A DNA stretch of 64,000 nucleotides from Brevibacterium pigmentatum (GCF_011617465.1 NZ_CP050153.1:3286001-3350000), one strand, 5' to 3'; shown: positions 15,248 to 23,968, counted from the stretch's first letter. A program made the numbers and translations. The notes: a model not told the origin generated them from the letters alone.

Positions 15248-17077
15248 TCACGACCGGTCGTGAGCGAGCACCGAGAGTTCGAGCCAGAGCCTTTCGGCCG
15301 GCTCCGCCGTCGAGAGGCCGGTGATCTCCTCGATGCGGCCGAGGCGGTGTCGCAGCGAATTCGTGTGCACATGAAGTCGGCGCGATGCCTCGGCCGAGTT
15401 GCCGACCGTGGCGACGTAGACGCGCAGGGTCTCGAGCAGGCTGCCGTTGTGCTGCCCGTCGTGTGCGGCCAATGCCTGCGCTGGCCCGAGCACTCTGCCG
15501 ATCATCGGCTCGTCTGCGGACAGCAGCACGTCGGCGACCTGCAGACCGACAACGCTCGCTGCGACGTCACGGATGGTCGCGCCGAGGATCCTGCCGTGGG
15601 CGCTCGGACTTCCGTAGGTGCCCGACCTCTTCTGTGTCCTCTCGTCCGCACTTCCATCCTCATTGGCACCAGAGTCGTCCCCGGTGCCGTCTCGCACGGC
15701 GTCGACGACGTACGCGGCTTCGGTCCACGATCGGTGCACGGCATCGAGGCGGTCGACCGGTGTGCCGACTCCGAAGCACAGGGTCTCCGACTTCGGCAGG
15801 GACCGGCGCAGGGCGGCGATGACGTGGTCGCGCACCTGATCGGCGGTGGTCGGCTCGCTCATCTGCACCAACGCTGCGAGGTGCACTCGTTCCCCGGCCG
15901 CCGATCGTCTCGCACCGGCCTGTGCGGAGACCGCGCGAGCAGAGCCGGCGGGCGCAGGCCCGACGGCCGCCGAACCAGCACGGGAAGGACCGGCGCCGGC
16001 GGAGCTCACGTGCGCGAGCACGGCATCGGCGAAGGCGGCCCGCAGATGGAACCGCAGGACAGGTTCTCGGTCGGGGGCCACCTCGGTGAAGGCGAGGACA
16101 CAGAAGCTGCCCGCGAACGGCAGCGAAAGCAGAGTCGCCGAGGGCCCGAGGTCGGCCGAACCGGCGAGGATCGCGGCGAGCGCTTCCCGGCGGATGCGCT
16201 TCTCGAACGGTGACCGGCGCAGGGTCCGCAGCATCACGGGCAGGGCCGCGCGGGCGGCATCGCGCAGCACCTCGCGCAGCGGTGCGGGGTCGACCTCGGT
16301 CGGATAGGCCGCCCAGATCGTGCCGATGAGTTCGCCCTCGCTGCGCAGGGCGATGACCGACCGGGCCGGTGACGTGCCTTCGGCGGGGCGTTCGACGACG
16401 TCGGTCGAACGGCGGACCGTGTCGAGGAACCCGGATTCCTCAAGCTCGGCGATCCGCCAGTCGGGAATGGCCCCGGACAGGATCGTCTCGCGTCGGATCT
16501 CATCGAGTTCGTCGCCGAGGTTGGCATGAGCGAGCACTCGTGAGGCCGGGTCTTCGATCGTGATCGACGCACCGGTGGTTTCAGCGATGACGGCGGCCAG
16601 GGCGCTGAGGTCGTCGACGTCGGGCCAGGCCAGGGCGCTCGTCGCACCTTCGGTGAGCTGCCGCAGATGCACGAGGATCTCCGACCAGGTCACATGGGGT
16701 GAGCGTTCGAGGAGGACCGGCACATCGCCCGCGCTCCCCCGCAGGTCGACCCCGTCGCCGAGGTGGCTGTGCGTTCCGGACGGAACGACGAGGGCGGCGG
16801 CTCCCGCATAGGCGGTCAGCACGGCATCGAGTCCGGCAGAGCTGCGCACCGGTTCGGTGGCAAGGACGACGGTGCCGGCCAGGGAGGCGTGGCCGGCCGC
16901 CTCGGCGGGCGAAGCGGTGTGCGGTGCGGCCGACGAATCGGTGGGAGCCTTCGGCAGATCGAACCCGAATTCGACGCGAGTGATCGCGACGTCGTCAGCC
17001 GTTTCGGTCAACGGCAGGAGGAGCCCCTCCGTGTCCCGGATGAGGCGGGACAGTCGCGGGCTCGCGGTGTCGGTCAT
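15248..17077 (-). CDS. PucR/CdaR-type transcriptional regulator
   Basis: 609 residues. The C-terminus holds the PucR helix-turn-helix (LRVYVATVGNSAEASRRLHV then HTNSLRHRLGRI), the signature of this family, which responds to purines, sugars or amino acids. The central part has a GAF-like sensory region (ETTGASITIEDPASRVLAH) and a degenerate GGDEF-like region before the HTH, containing an Ala/Gly/Pro-rich insert. The ATG lies six bases after TACAGT with no clear ribosome site beyond GGGAG, so it may be leaderless. It is upstream of and parallel to the decarboxylase and peptide-importer genes, which are its most likely targets. Confidence 0.85.
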   Translation of the reverse strand: MTDTASPRLSRLIRDTEGLLLPLTETADDVAITRVEFGFDLPKAPTDSSAAPHTASPAEAAGHASLAGTVVLATEPVRSSAGLDAVLTAYAGAAALVVPSGTHSHLGDGVDLRGSAGDVPVLLERSPHVTWSEILVHLRQLTEGATSALAWPDVDDLSALAAVIAETTGASITIEDPASRVLAHANLGDELDEIRRETILSGAIPDWRIAELEESGFLDTVRRSTDVVERPAEGTSPARSVIALRSEGELIGTIWAAYPTEVDPAPLREVLRDAARAALPVMLRTLRRSPFEKRIRREALAAILAGSADLGPSATLLSLPFAGSFCVLAFTEVAPDREPVLRFHLRAAFADAVLAHVSSAGAGPSRAGSAAVGPAPAGSARAVSAQAGARRSAAGERVHLAALVQMSEPTTADQVRDHVIAALRRSLPKSETLCFGVGTPVDRLDAVHRSWTEAAYVVDAVRDGTGDDSGANEDGSADERTQKRSGTYGSPSAHGRILGATIRDVAASVVGLQVADVLLSADEPMIGRVLGPAQALAAHDGQHNGSLLETLRVYVATVGNSAEASRRLHVHTNSLRHRLGRIEEITGLSTAEPAERLWLELSVLAHDRS

Positions 17078-17083
17078 GCTCCC

Positions 17084-17089
17084 ACTGTA
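17084..17089 (-). promoter_or_regulatory. Probable -10 element for the PucR-type gene
   Basis: TACAGT on the minus strand, six bases before the ATG at 17077. The transcript would start at or beside the ATG. No convincing -35 is seen. Confidence 0.5.
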
Positions 17090-17133
17090 GTCAACGGGCG
17101 ACCCCGGTCGGGAGGGGCAGTTTCGACGGGGCC

Positions 17134-17192
17134 GGCCGCCTCGGCGAGGTGGGAGTGAGCCAGACGGGCAGGGCCGCCTCGGCGGGGGTGGG
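17134..17192 (+). repeat. Two intergenic copies of the iterated CCGCCTCGGCG word
   Basis: GGCCGCCTCGGCGAGGTGGG at 17134-17153 and GGCCGCCTCGGCGGGGGTGG from 17172 lie 38 bases apart in the spacer between the response-regulator stop and the PucR start. These are two of the longest matches in the window. Confidence 0.75.
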
Positions 17193-17927
17193 TCATTCCG
17201 GGGAGAAGAATTTGAACTGCAGCGCGCGGACGACGAGCTGAGCGAGGTTGCGCGCGCCCAGTTTGATGCGCAGGTTGCGCGCGTGCGATTTCACGGTGGA
17301 CATGGCCACGGATTGGGCGGCGGCGATCTCCTCGTAGCCGTGGCCCTGGCAGAGCAGGGTGAGCAGCTCCATCTCGCGAGCGGTCAGCCGCGGAGCCTCG
17401 CCGGGGGCATCGGGCAGGTGGTCACCGCTGATGACGATGTCCTCGGCCAGTCCTCTGAGCAGTTCGGGGCTCTCCCCCGCCGAGGCGGCCCGCACGATCG
17501 AGACGAGTTCCCTCTCCCCGGCCATCTTGTTGAGAACGGCGAGTGCGCCGGCCTCGAGCCCGCGGGCGATTCCGGGGCCGGGTGACACGGTCGTCAGCAG
17601 CACGATGCGGGCGTCGGGGTCGAGGTCCATGATCGCCGCGGTCGCATCGACGCCGTTCATTCCCGGCGGCATGTTGACGTCCATGAGGACGAGGTCGGGA
17701 CGCTGGGCTGCGAAGGCGGCGATGGCCTCTTCGCCGGAGTGGACGGGGTCGAGGACACGGAAGGAACCCGCATCGGTCAGCGCCGCTCCGACCGCCCGCG
17801 TCGTCCATGAATCGTCATCGATGACGAGGACGGAGGTGTGGTCGGTGGATTCCGAGGTCATGACTTTACTGGTCGACTGAGCGGTCGCCGGAGTCGCGTC
17901 CGAGACCGTGTTTGGGCGCGACGTCAT
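17193..17927 (-). CDS. NarL/LuxR-type response regulator
   Basis: 244 residues: receiver domain from about residue 32 (VLVIDDDSWTTR supplies the acidic pocket, Asp83 in LVLMDVNMP is the phosphoacceptor), then a LuxR helix-turn-helix (LTAREMELLTLLCQGHGYEE and STVKSHARNLRIKLGA). It acts in the cytoplasm as the output of the kinase encoded just upstream; the ATG overlaps the kinase stop (ATGA), so the pair is one unit. A shorter start at an internal Met (MTSESTDHT) is possible because the first 30 residues are unconserved. Targets are unknown. Confidence 0.92.
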   Translation of the reverse strand: MTSRPNTVSDATPATAQSTSKVMTSESTDHTSVLVIDDDSWTTRAVGAALTDAGSFRVLDPVHSGEEAIAAFAAQRPDLVLMDVNMPPGMNGVDATAAIMDLDPDARIVLLTTVSPGPGIARGLEAGALAVLNKMAGERELVSIVRAASAGESPELLRGLAEDIVISGDHLPDAPGEAPRLTAREMELLTLLCQGHGYEEIAAAQSVAMSTVKSHARNLRIKLGARNLAQLVVRALQFKFFSPE

Positions 17928-19345
17928 CAGGCGTCGACCTTGTCGCGGTCGCCCTTCGTGCGGCGGTCGTCGGTGCTGAGGTCGGTCTTCCCGTCAGCAG
18001 CGTCGGCGGAGACAGCAGTGCCGGAGTCAGCGGAGCTGGCGGGCCCAGTGATCGGAACAGACGCTGTCGTCGCACCGGCCGCCTCGGGGCTGGCGTCGAA
18101 GTCGTCATCGACGACGTCGATCATGGCTTCGTCGGAGGCAGCCGACACGGAACCGGAGATGAAACGGATCGGCAGGGCCACCTCGACGACGGTTCTCTTC
18201 TGGTCATCCGCGCCCACCCGGCAGACGCCGCCCATGGCCGTGGCACGGCGCGACAGCGACCGCGGCGCCTGGGTCAGCTCGGTCGGGGATTCGTTCGTGC
18301 TGCGGCAGAGCAGCTCGGCACGGTCACCGCTGCCACCGCGCATTTCGACGGCGAGGGTGGACGGGGTGCCCGGAGCGGAGTGGCGGATGACGTTCGTGGC
18401 GAGCTCGAGCATGACAGCTCGGAAATGGTGCGACAGGGTGCCGCTCGCATGGGTCGGCAGCGGGGAGAGTGCGGTGGTCAGCGGAACGGAACCGGCCGCG
18501 CACCCGTCTTCGATCGCGGTCGTCAGCTGCTCCGCCTCGGCGCGGAATCGGATCCGGGAGGTCGCGGAGTCCCCGGTGCAGCTTTCGGTCTCCCACTTGC
18601 TCAGGCTCGTCACCAGCTGCCGGAGGCGTTTGGTGGCTTCGGCATTGACCAGCGCCAGCTCGGCGAGGAGGCGGTCCGCTGTCTCGGAATCGCTTTCCCT
18701 TGCCAGGGTGCGGATGATCGCGGACTCGGTGGTCAGCGAGTGCGAGATGGTGTCGTGCATATCGCTGGTGAACCGGGCGCGCATGGCATCGAGGGACTTC
18801 TGGTGATCGACTGCAGCACGTTCGCGGCGGTCGATCTCGCTGCGGATGCGGGCCTCGACGAAGGACGCGCACAGGCCGAGGATCGAGTAGGTCAGCCAGC
18901 CGTAGCCTAAGTCGGTGAGTCCTTCGAAACCGGCGTCATAGGATCCGAGCCGGGTCGAGGCGCCGAGGTAGACGGCCAGTCCGATGGTGCCGAGGGCGAA
19001 GCCGATCCAGCGGCGGCGGCTGATGAGGACCGCGGTGGCGAGGATGAGCGCCTCGGGGAACATGTTCTCGAGATCCGGGTAGAGCATGGAGAATCCGATG
19101 CCCAGACCGGTCGTTGCGATGACGATGCTCAGCGGCAGGAAGCTGGCTAAGACGACGAGTCCGTAGGCGAGGATGAGCAGGCCTGCGTAGCGGGGTTCGG
19201 TGATCTCGAAGGAACCGGGCACGAGGATCGTCAGCCCCATGATGAGGGCGAGCAGACGGATCGGCAGATCGATGAAGCGCGGTCCCCTGAGGAAGTTCCA
19301 CACCCGGGACGGGACGCCGGTCGATCCGTCGATGTCTGAAGTCAT
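17927..19345 (-). CDS. NarL-family sensor histidine kinase
   Basis: 472 residues. Residues 25-165 form about six closely packed membrane segments with no sizeable outside domain, suggesting intramembrane sensing. A short coiled linker leads to the HisKA_3 dimerisation helix with His197 in TSDMHDTISHSL, followed by a HATPase domain (MLELATNVIRHS N-box, then a short RRATAMGG G-box). About 75 residues of Ala/Ser/Asp-rich, unconserved tail follow the ATPase. The signal is unknown. The cognate regulator follows with overlapping start and stop. Confidence 0.88.
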   Translation of the reverse strand: MTSDIDGSTGVPSRVWNFLRGPRFIDLPIRLLALIMGLTILVPGSFEITEPRYAGLLILAYGLVVLASFLPLSIVIATTGLGIGFSMLYPDLENMFPEALILATAVLISRRRWIGFALGTIGLAVYLGASTRLGSYDAGFEGLTDLGYGWLTYSILGLCASFVEARIRSEIDRRERAAVDHQKSLDAMRARFTSDMHDTISHSLTTESAIIRTLARESDSETADRLLAELALVNAEATKRLRQLVTSLSKWETESCTGDSATSRIRFRAEAEQLTTAIEDGCAAGSVPLTTALSPLPTHASGTLSHHFRAVMLELATNVIRHSAPGTPSTLAVEMRGGSGDRAELLCRSTNESPTELTQAPRSLSRRATAMGGVCRVGADDQKRTVVEVALPIRFISGSVSAASDEAMIDVVDDDFDASPEAAGATTASVPITGPASSADSGTAVSADAADGKTDLSTDDRRTKGDRDKVDA

Positions 19346-19378
19346 GGCCCCTATTGTGCTACAACTGTATTCCCCGAA

Positions 19379-19434
19379 CTACCTGACGGCGGCCCAGCAA
19401 CCTCGCGCGAGGTTGCTGGGCCGCCGTCAGGTAG
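19379..19434. terminator. 56-bp perfect palindrome (probable terminator of gabT)
   Basis: Two 28-base arms meet with no spacer at the centre CTCGCGCGAG; the outermost bases are CTACCTGACGG and CCGTCAGGTAG. It lies between the kinase start and the gabT stop, so on the minus strand it would end gabT transcripts. No U-run follows. Perfect pairing over 28 bp is much longer than any other stem in the window. Confidence 0.85.
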
Positions 19435-19448
19435 CAATTGGGGGTGGA

Positions 19449-20813
19449 TTAACCTAGGAGCTCTGTGAGGCCTGCCTCGATGACGTCGAAGGCGTCGTGG
19501 AGGAGCTCGTCGGAGATCGTCAGCGGCGGCAGGAAGCGCAGGATGTTGCCGAAGGTTCCCGTGACGAGCACGAGGACGCCGTTCTTCGCACAGTAGTCCG
19601 CGACCTTCTTGACCAGGTCCGCGTTCGGCTCGATCGAGTCGTGCTCGACGAACTCGGCGGCGATCATGGCTCCGCGTCCGCGGATGTCGCCGACCTCGGG
19701 GTACTTCGACTGCAGCTTCGTCAGACGGTCGACGAGGATCTCGCCGATGTGCCCGGCCCGATCGGCCAGTCCGTCCTCTTCGTAGGCTGCGATCGCGCCG
19801 AGGGCAGCGGCACAGGCGGTGGGGTTGCCGCCGTAGGTTCCGCCGAGGCGGCCCGGTCCGACCGAGTCCATGATGTCCGCACGACCGGTCACGGCCGACA
19901 GCGGCAGACCGCCGGCGATGCCCTTGGCCGTGGTGATGAGGTCGGGCACGATGCCCTCCCATTCGGAGGCGAACATCTTGCCGGTGCGCGCGAAACCGGC
20001 CTGCACTTCGTCGGCGACGAAGACGATGCCCTTTTCGCGGGCGTAGTCGACGAGCGTGGGCAGGAAGCCCTCGGCCGGAACGATGAAGCCGCCCTCACCC
20101 TGGATGGGTTCGATGACGATCGCGGCGACGTACTCGGAGCCGATCTGCTTCTCGATCATCGTGATGACGCGCTTGGCCGCGTCCTCACCGCTGATCTTCG
20201 TGCCGGCCGCGTCGTTGTCGCGGTACGGGTAGGACATGGGTGCGCGGTAGACCTCACCGGCAAAGGGACCGAAGCCGGCCTTGTAGGGGGCGGCCTTCGC
20301 GGTCATCGCCATGGTCAGATTCGTCCGGCCGTGGTAGGCGTGGTCGAAGACGACGACGGCATCGCGGCCGGTGTGGGCGCGAGCGATCTTCACAGCGTTC
20401 TCGACAGCCTCGGCACCGGAGTTGAGCAGCACGGTGCGCTTCTCGTGATCACCGGGGGTCAGACGGTTGAGAGCTTCGGCGACCTCGACGTAGCTCTCGT
20501 ACGGGTTGACCATGAAGCAGGTGTGGGTGAAGGCCTCGAGCTGGGCCTTCGCGGCCTCGACCACGCGGGGGTTCGAGTTGCCGGCCGTGGTCACGGCGAT
20601 TCCCGATCCGAGGTCGATGAGCTGGTTGCCGTCGGCGTCCTTGAGGATGCCGCCGCCGGCCGCCACCACGTAGGCGGGCAGGCTCGAGCCGACACCGGTC
20701 GCCACTGCTGACTTGCGACGTTCCTCGATCTCACGGGACTTCGGTCCCGGAATCTCGGTGACGATCTTACGTTCCTGCGGCAGAGCTTCGCCGCCAATCT
20801 CCAAAGCTGTCAT
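19449..20813 (-). CDS. gabT: 4-aminobutyrate aminotransferase
   Basis: 454 residues of a class-III PLP aminotransferase. Markers in order: VLLNSGAEAVENAVK (phosphate cup), DHAYHGRT, IVIEPIQGEGG, FVADEVQAGFARTGKMFA (PLP-ring Asp), and TAKGIAGGLPLSAV with the Schiff-base Lys. The bacterial GabT subgroup moves the amino group of GABA to 2-oxoglutarate in the cytoplasm. It is alone, without a succinate-semialdehyde dehydrogenase beside it. The start at 20813 has no ribosome site, but a promoter places the transcript start on the ATG itself. Confidence 0.92.
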   Translation of the reverse strand: MTALEIGGEALPQERKIVTEIPGPKSREIEERRKSAVATGVGSSLPAYVVAAGGGILKDADGNQLIDLGSGIAVTTAGNSNPRVVEAAKAQLEAFTHTCFMVNPYESYVEVAEALNRLTPGDHEKRTVLLNSGAEAVENAVKIARAHTGRDAVVVFDHAYHGRTNLTMAMTAKAAPYKAGFGPFAGEVYRAPMSYPYRDNDAAGTKISGEDAAKRVITMIEKQIGSEYVAAIVIEPIQGEGGFIVPAEGFLPTLVDYAREKGIVFVADEVQAGFARTGKMFASEWEGIVPDLITTAKGIAGGLPLSAVTGRADIMDSVGPGRLGGTYGGNPTACAAALGAIAAYEEDGLADRAGHIGEILVDRLTKLQSKYPEVGDIRGRGAMIAAEFVEHDSIEPNADLVKKVADYCAKNGVLVLVTGTFGNILRFLPPLTISDELLHDAFDVIEAGLTELLG

Positions 20814-20819
20814 AAGGGG

Positions 20820-20849
20820 AGAATAGGGGCAAACGACGGTTTTTGTCAC
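20820..20849 (-). promoter_or_regulatory. Leaderless promoter of gabT
   Basis: On the minus strand: -35 GTGACA (20844-20849), 18-base spacer, -10 TATTCT (20820-20825), then six bases and the ATG. The predicted first transcribed base is the A of the start codon. Confidence 0.7.
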
Positions 20850-20948
20850 TTGCCGTCCGAGGGCTGAGCACAACCGCCCTCCGCGGAGAGACGAACCCGT
20901 TGGTTCGGCACCGATCGGGTACGGAATCCGTTGCCGTGCCCCGCCCGC

Positions 20949-21004
20949 CGATTCCTCGTCTCGGGCCGCGGAAATCGGCCCTCGATTCCTCGTTTCGAAC
21001 CGCG
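20949..21004. repeat. 22-bp imperfect direct repeat between gabT and ygfZ
   Basis: CGATTCCTCGTCTCGGGCCGCG (20949-20970, given here in two overlapping pieces: CGATTCCTCGTCTCG and CGGGCCGCG) recurs at 20983-21004 with three changes, 34 bases apart. It lies upstream of the gabT promoter and could be a regulator-binding pair. Confidence 0.5.
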
Positions 21005-21042
21005 CCCGGCACTCACCTTGAACTGCGGTCGCGCGCCTGGAA

Positions 21043-22248
21043 TCAGCGGTTCTGGCTGCGGGCGTCGACGTCCTTGTTGCGTGCCGGAAGCACGCGCTCG
21101 TGTTCGCGCATCGGCACGACGATCGTCTCCTGAGCACCGATGACGCGTTCGCCGTCGCCGATTTCGAAGCTCAGCTGCGCCTCGGGGGCCAGGTTCCGCT
21201 TGACCACGGCCAGACCGATCGGTCCGAGCTCCCAGTGCACGGTCACCGAGGTCAGAGTACCCACGGATCGTTCGGACCCGCGGACCTCGGCGAGCGCCTC
21301 GGTGCCGGGATCCGGGGCGATATGCCCGGACCCGTCGAGATGAACGAAGGTCAATCGCCGAGGCGGCTGACCGAGATTGTGAACGCGGGCCACCGCTTCC
21401 TGACCCCGGTAGCAGCCCTTGGCCAGGTGCACGGCCGTGCGCAGCAGGTCGAGTTCGCCGACGAGGGCTTTGTGGTCGATCTCGTTCCGGCCCGGCCGCC
21501 ACGCGGCGATTCGCAGCGCCTCCCAAGCGTCGAAGCCGGCCATGTCGAAGCTGTTCGCAGACAGTCCCTGCAGGTCGGAGCGCTTGACGATGCCGATGAC
21601 GAACGGAGTCTCGAGCCCGGGGTGGTCGGTGCCGGCGACGTCCTTGCCGATGTCGATCTGCGCATAGGAGGCCGAACCGCTGCCGATATGCGGCCATGGG
21701 TCGGACCAGGTCCGGGTGACGGGCAGAGCTTCCGGCAGTGAGGTGATGGCGCCGAAGCACTGGTAGTCGTCGCTGAGGTCCTCGATCTCAACACGCATCA
21801 TGAAGACCATCTTGCGCAGGAAGTCCAGGGTTGCGTCGGTGTCGAGATCGCTGATCGCCCACAGAGCCTCACCGTCGTCGACGAGCCTGAGCCAGCCCTC
21901 GATGCGACCGTTCGGGTCGAGCACGAGGGTTTCGGTGGACACACCGGGCGCCAGGTTGTCGATCTTCTGCGTGGTGATCGAGTTCAGCCAGGTCAGACGG
22001 TCGGGTCCGTTCAGACGCAGCACGCGGAGGTGGGCGAGGTCGACGAGACCGTCCTTCTCCGCGAGCACCCGCTGCTCACGCAGGGAGGCTCCGTAGTGGA
22101 TGGGCGTCTCGGCGAGGCCGCCGGCCCCGAGCACCGCGGTCGAGCTCAGTCCGCGCGCCAGCGACGAACGTCGGACCGCCTCGGCGGGGGTGTTCTCCGG
22201 CGACGGCGAATCGGAGGTTTCAGAATTCGGCGACACTGGATCAGTCAT
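21043..22248 (-). CDS. ygfZ: YgfZ/GcvT-like folate-binding protein (Fe-S cluster maintenance)
   Basis: 401 residues. The aminomethyltransferase-like fold is recognisable, and the YgfZ signature with its conserved Cys is exact: KGCYRGQEAVARVHNLG. YgfZ proteins bind tetrahydrofolate and help assemble or repair certain iron-sulfur enzymes. The first ~45 residues are unconserved and contain a copy of the iterated word (ENTPAEAVRR). The gene starts one base after the nitrobindin stop, so the two are expressed together, linking heme/nitrogen-oxide chemistry with Fe-S maintenance. Confidence 0.88.
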   Translation of the reverse strand: MTDPVSPNSETSDSPSPENTPAEAVRRSSLARGLSSTAVLGAGGLAETPIHYGASLREQRVLAEKDGLVDLAHLRVLRLNGPDRLTWLNSITTQKIDNLAPGVSTETLVLDPNGRIEGWLRLVDDGEALWAISDLDTDATLDFLRKMVFMMRVEIEDLSDDYQCFGAITSLPEALPVTRTWSDPWPHIGSGSASYAQIDIGKDVAGTDHPGLETPFVIGIVKRSDLQGLSANSFDMAGFDAWEALRIAAWRPGRNEIDHKALVGELDLLRTAVHLAKGCYRGQEAVARVHNLGQPPRRLTFVHLDGSGHIAPDPGTEALAEVRGSERSVGTLTSVTVHWELGPIGLAVVKRNLAPEAQLSFEIGDGERVIGAQETIVVPMREHERVLPARNKDVDARSQNR

Positions 22249-22249
22249 C

Positions 22250-22852
22250 TTAAGACAGCTTCTTCAATCTGGCAGAGGAGTGTGAGGCGAGTTCGTGGCC
22301 CATTGCTGCCATGTCCCAGGCCCACATGAGTTCGCCGCCGACGAGGCCGTACATCCGCGTCGAGGCGGTGTATTCCTTCGCGGTCTTGGTTCGGGCCACG
22401 ACGTCGGTGGCCAGGTCGATGCGCGGGCCCTTGACCGTACCGGCGTAGAGTTCCATGACTCCGTGCGGGTGAACGATCTCGGCTTCGATCTCGAAGGCGT
22501 CATCGTTCGTGCGCAGGGTCTCGACCGCGGCGGCCGAGGTGAAGCTCTGCGGTTCGGTCGGCACCATCATCCCCGGGCCGACGTCGCCGTCGTCGTGCTG
22601 GCGCACGAGCTGCCAGATTCCGGTCTCGAGAGTCAGAGTCGACTCAAGTTCACCGGATTCGCTGAGCAGCCACGCATGCGCGGTGTACTGCAGGAAGGGC
22701 GTGCCCTCATGGGCGACGAAGTCGATGCGCTGGCCGAACTGCTTCTCAGGAGTGTCCGCATAGCCGACGACACCGACGCCTTCCCACGACCCGATCAGCC
22801 AGGACAGCGGGACGAGCTCGGGATGGACCGAGGCATCGAGTTCGATCACCAT
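22250..22852 (-). CDS. Nitrobindin-like heme-binding beta-barrel (FABP/THAP4 family)
   Basis: 200 residues, the usual length of bacterial nitrobindins. The family motif GSWEGVGVVGY (GxWxGxG) opens the barrel near residue 21, and the C-terminal MGHELASHSSARL supplies the proximal heme His. Proteins of this family bind ferric heme and can isomerise peroxynitrite to nitrate. It precedes ygfZ with a one-base gap. The role in this organism is inferred from the family only. Confidence 0.85.
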   Translation of the reverse strand: MVIELDASVHPELVPLSWLIGSWEGVGVVGYADTPEKQFGQRIDFVAHEGTPFLQYTAHAWLLSESGELESTLTLETGIWQLVRQHDDGDVGPGMMVPTEPQSFTSAAAVETLRTNDDAFEIEAEIVHPHGVMELYAGTVKGPRIDLATDVVARTKTAKEYTASTRMYGLVGGELMWAWDMAAMGHELASHSSARLKKLS

Positions 22853-22858
22853 AAGGGA

Positions 22859-22975
22859 TCAGCGGTTGTCTTTGAACAGCGCCGTGACGACCTTGATCCC
22901 CACACCCAGGGCACCGAGAGCGGCAACGCCGACGAGGCTGGTGAAGACGATTTCGAGAGCAACAAGATTTTCCAT
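22859..22975 (-). CDS. 38-residue single-pass membrane protein
   Basis: A short gene: MENLVALEIVFTSLVG begins the protein, a hydrophobic helix follows, and it ends LFKDNR. The layout (acidic start, one helix, basic end) fits a bitopic membrane peptide; I recall similar short proteins in other actinobacteria at this position, but function is unknown. Support: ATG six bases after TAGACT (possible leaderless promoter) and a tight fit between the nitrobindin gene and the next membrane-protein gene. Codon third positions are G/C-rich like the neighbours. Confidence 0.55.
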   Translation of the reverse strand: MENLVALEIVFTSLVGVAALGALGVGIKVVTALFKDNR

Positions 22976-23048
22976 GCTCCCAGTCTACAGTTCCTGACAA
23001 AGTGATGTGCATCCAGCCCGGGGCCGCGGAACAGAGCCGCCGCCCAGA

Positions 23049-23852
23049 TCAGGAGGCGATGCGTTCGAGAGCGTAGACGACGACTCCGCCGAGTGCGATC
23101 GGAGCGGCACCGAGGGCAAGCTGGACGGCGAAGCTGCGCGCCTTCTCGACGTTCTTCTTCACCTCGATGTTCTGCGAGGCTTCGAGATTCGCGGCCTGGA
23201 ACTTCGCATACGCTACGAGCCCGAGCATCCGATCGACCGCCGCCACGAGCAGACCCATGACCACACCGAGGACGAGCGCAGTGGCCAGGGAGATCGCCGA
23301 GGCGAACACGAGCACCGACAGGATCCCCGCCACGGCCGTGGACATGGCGATGGCCAACGGCGAGGTGTAGATCGCCGGCCACGGCAGCGCGGTCATGCAC
23401 TGCGCCACGATGAGCGAGGCGAGGCCGATGACGATGGCCTCCTTGTCACCGGGGACCGTGATCGCCGCGACCCAGGTGCTCGCGGACAGGACGATGACGA
23501 GACCGGAGACCTGAGCGGACACGTTCGCCACCGCATAGGAGGCGCCGATTCCGCGCGTGAGGTTCTGCACGAAGGTCCACAGCAGACCCAGGCCGGCCAG
23601 CACGGGCAACCAGTCGAGGTAGGGAGCCGTGGAATCCTGCCAGGCGGCGTAGAGTCCGCCGACTCCGAAGAGGGCGAGCATGATCGAGGTCGCCCGCGGC
23701 TGCGGCGAGTCCGTCAGGCGCGGCCATCCATAGGCGACGCCGAGGACGATGAGCCCGGTCGCCAGCAGGAACAGCGTATACCCCCAGTACACGGAGGCAC
23801 TCAGGGACAACACCAGCACCAAGGCGACGGCTACTCGAATCCATCTGATCAC
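23049..23852 (-). CDS. Multi-pass membrane protein of unknown function
   Basis: 267 residues with about eight hydrophobic segments, starting with MIRWIRVAVALVLVLSLSA and ending close to the membrane (LALGAAPIALGGVVVYALE). A cytoplasmic helix near residue 225 (NLEASQNIEVKKNVEKARS) precedes the last segment. I do not recognise a family and see no transporter motif or catalytic residue. The start is GTG. It is transcribed away from the divergent glnR gene and lies upstream of the 38-residue membrane gene. Confidence 0.75.
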   Translation of the reverse strand: MIRWIRVAVALVLVLSLSASVYWGYTLFLLATGLIVLGVAYGWPRLTDSPQPRATSIMLALFGVGGLYAAWQDSTAPYLDWLPVLAGLGLLWTFVQNLTRGIGASYAVANVSAQVSGLVIVLSASTWVAAITVPGDKEAIVIGLASLIVAQCMTALPWPAIYTSPLAIAMSTAVAGILSVLVFASAISLATALVLGVVMGLLVAAVDRMLGLVAYAKFQAANLEASQNIEVKKNVEKARSFAVQLALGAAPIALGGVVVYALERIAS

Positions 23853-23931
23853 AGCACTATCGTGCCTTATCCGGCGACACCCACGGTAACCACCCCGTGG
23901 TCGTGCGTCGGTGCCGTCCCCGTCGCCTCGC

Positions 23932-23937
23932 TATAAT
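23932..23937 (+). promoter_or_regulatory. Consensus -10 box of the glnR operon
   Basis: A perfect TATAAT, very rare in this GC-rich window, 31 bases before the preferred glnR start. A matching -35 is not obvious. It puts the transcript start near 23944. Confidence 0.65.
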
Positions 23938-23968
23938 CTTCCCTAGACGACGGGCGCCGAGGAGGTGG

